The position numbers and the translations under genes were made by a program. From contig NZ_UTVH01000121.1 of assembly GCF_900585905.1 (NCBI RefSeq), forward strand, positions 269,843 through 333,842: a DNA stretch of 64,000 nt. Direction: 5' to 3'. Each line of letters begins with the position of its first letter. Position 1 is the first letter of the stretch. Below are positions 62,718-64,000 of this stretch, one piece after another. The stretch is from Pseudomonas viridiflava. Its GTDB lineage: Bacteria > Pseudomonadota > Gammaproteobacteria > Pseudomonadales > Pseudomonadaceae. The notes under the pieces are model-generated. The model had not been told where the DNA came from. It worked only from the letters and a program-made list of their open reading frames with translations, and searched no databases.

Positions 62718-63589
62718 CTCGCTACGCGGCAGCCTGCGCCAACCCGCTGGCGGACGATTTTCCCTGGCAACTCACTGTCGGGTTATTGCTGGACGCCCTG
62801 GAGGTCAAGGCGTTACTCACGCAGATCTATCAATGGTCGCCAGCACCCGAGCTTGATGTCCTTTACCAGCAGACGCAGTGGGCCGGGATTGGCCAGCTCT
62901 CACCTTGTCTGGTACGGGTCCGCAGTAGTGAAGATCCGGTGTTGCTGCAGTTTCTCGCCAATGTCGAAAAGCCATGGGGCTATCTATGGGTGTGCGAAGG
63001 GTCATGGTCGCAATTGGTGGCACATGTCCGCTGGTTGACCAGCTTCAGGCCGCCAGTGGGAGATGAAATGTACCTGCGCATTTCCCAACCGGCCGTGGCC
63101 CATGCCTTGTTTGCAGATGAGCATTGCCCGGGCGTTGACCTGTTCGGCCCCTGCCGGGAGATCATCGTCGCCCCGCCTGTGCCAGGTGAATGGAGGCGTT
63201 ACAGGCGTTCGGGCGCGACGGTCAATCCTCAATACAGTACCCCCTATGTAGCCAGCGACGCCCAGTGGTCGGCGCTGAAGGCGGTTGCTTCAGACCAGTC
63301 TGTTGCAGCGTTGTATCAACACATGCAACGGTTCTTCCCCACGTACCGAGCGGATCTCACCGCTGCCCAGCGTTTTCAGCACCTGCGTGCATTGGCGCAG
63401 CAGGCAGTCGACAAGGGCTTCAGCGCTGAACGGGAAATCTGGTTGTACGCCAATATCTTCGGTTTTCTGGGGGACTCGGTCCTTGATCAGCACCCGGATA
63501 TCCGGTCATTGCTTGAGGACGGCGCGTTGACACCCTTTGAGCGCGTTAATCAGGCCGCCACTGTGGCGGCAGAGCGAAGCGTCGGGTAA
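62714..63589 (+). CDS. DUF4123-family type VI effector adaptor/chaperone
   Basis: 291-residue DUF4123-type protein: a GLLLDALEVKALLTQIYQW start, PCLVRVRSSEDPVLLQFLAN, WGYLWVCEGSWSQLVAHVRW and VGDEMYLRISQPAVAHALF follow the family layout. DUF4123 proteins load a specific effector onto the partner VgrG. The start is GTG within the vgrG stop (GTGA), so the two are translated together. The gene downstream lies on the opposite strand, so the cognate effector is either that gene's product or the large toxin-like protein on the other side of vgrG. Confidence 0.85.
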   Translation: MTRYAAACANPLADDFPWQLTVGLLLDALEVKALLTQIYQWSPAPELDVLYQQTQWAGIGQLSPCLVRVRSSEDPVLLQFLANVEKPWGYLWVCEGSWSQLVAHVRWLTSFRPPVGDEMYLRISQPAVAHALFADEHCPGVDLFGPCREIIVAPPVPGEWRRYRRSGATVNPQYSTPYVASDAQWSALKAVASDQSVAALYQHMQRFFPTYRADLTAAQRFQHLRALAQQAVDKGFSAEREIWLYANIFGFLGDSVLDQHPDIRSLLEDGALTPFERVNQAATVAAERSVG

Positions 63590-63620
63590 TAGTCGGCAGC
63601 CACGAGTAGTTGCGCAGTGT

Positions 63621-64000
63621 TTATCTTTCGGTCCGCTGCGCCTCGGTAAATCGAGACGCCAAGTTCTGGGCCGGGCGTTTTTGCTTTAGCGCTCGAACGG
63701 TCTGGCTCAGGCGCTGCAGTTTCTCGCTGGGTCTGGCCCACTGCTCGGGTGGCAGGGGTGCAGACCAGTCCTGCATGGCGGGCGGGATGACGGCTTGGCC
63801 GATGCGTTTGATGCAGCGGATTTCCCATTCCGTCAGGTAATTGGGCAAGGTCCACAGCGTCAGCACGTGGTACAGGTACCACCAGAACGGATAGAAAAAG
63901 CCGACCTCCCGATCCTTGCGGCGCCGTCGCATGCGCTCGCGGGCGTTGTAGAAGGTATGGACGCCTTCGTGGGGCGGGTCGTCGGGGTTCTGCAGGTCGA
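63621..64000 (-). CDS. C-terminal part of a probable type VI-associated protein (5' end outside window)
   Basis: The frame enters from the right edge (first readable residues DLQNPDDPPHEGVHTFYNAR) and ends at 63621, so only the last 126 residues are visible. It has an aromatic hydrophobic segment, FFYPFWWYLYHVLTLWTLPN, that may be membrane-associated, and a basic tail ending TEAQRTER. The pattern resembles the DUF6708-type proteins found next to Pseudomonas vgrG genes; this is a tentative match. Convergent with the DUF4123 gene, 31 bases apart. Confidence 0.5.
   Translation of the reverse strand, partial: DLQNPDDPPHEGVHTFYNARERMRRRRKDREVGFFYPFWWYLYHVLTLWTLPNYLTEWEIRCIKRIGQAVIPPAMQDWSAPLPPEQWARPSEKLQRLSQTVRALKQKRPAQNLASRFTEAQRTER

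Overview
The window looks like chromosomal DNA of a fluorescent Pseudomonas, most probably of the P. syringae / P. fluorescens side of the genus. It is GC-rich throughout, and many blocks keep Pseudomonas gene order: putA/putP, betIBA-choXWV-gbdR, msrA-dipA-aceF-aceE-glnE, and waaFCGP followed by InaA-type kinase genes. Pseudomonas-type REP palindromes are scattered between genes. The species call is inference from gene content; no rRNA, tRNA or CRISPR array was seen.

Layout. 0-2.4 kb: the 3' end of a gene with ADP-ribosyltransferase-like motifs, then an acyl-CoA dehydrogenase. 2.6-8.5 kb: divergent putA and putP, for proline catabolism and uptake, with four GTTGCA-type PutA operator candidates between them. 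8.5-14 kb: a family 7 alginate lyase, a receiver-PAS-GGDEF-EAL c-di-GMP protein, a YgjP-type metallopeptidase, a small HTH protein, ElaA and a periplasmic binding protein. 14-24.3 kb, all minus strand: YccS, a BaiN-type flavoprotein, DbpA helicase, an MFS pump, and a compact RraA-like/TldD-like/TldE-like operon. 24.5-34 kb: the complete choline to glycine betaine system (betA, betB, betI, choV, choW, choX) with its AraC activator gbdR. 34-39 kb: rlmJ, msrA and dipA. 39-47 kb: pyruvate dehydrogenase aceE-aceF, divergent from glnE. 47.3-54.3 kb: one tightly coupled LPS inner-core operon, waaF-waaC-waaG-waaP plus three more kinase-fold genes. 54.3-64 kb: an accessory block with a roughly 2,030-residue toxin-like protein, divergent from a vgrG-DUF4123 pair, and a cut gene at the right edge.

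How the parts work together. The bet/cho genes import choline and oxidise it to glycine betaine under BetI (a palindrome lies at its promoter) and GbdR. AceEF feeds the TCA cycle, and two TAGT-N3-ACTA palindromes upstream of aceE suggest GntR/FadR-type control. Two c-di-GMP proteins are present: one has both GGDEF and EAL motifs intact, the other (DipA) has a degenerate ASNEF site and an intact EAL site. The LPS operon builds and phosphorylates the inner core.

The most unusual content is the toxin/VgrG block. The large protein carries two tandem Tiki/ChaN-like domains. The second keeps both GxxH signatures and the first has lost both, which suggests an active/inactive domain pair in a secreted or delivered toxin.
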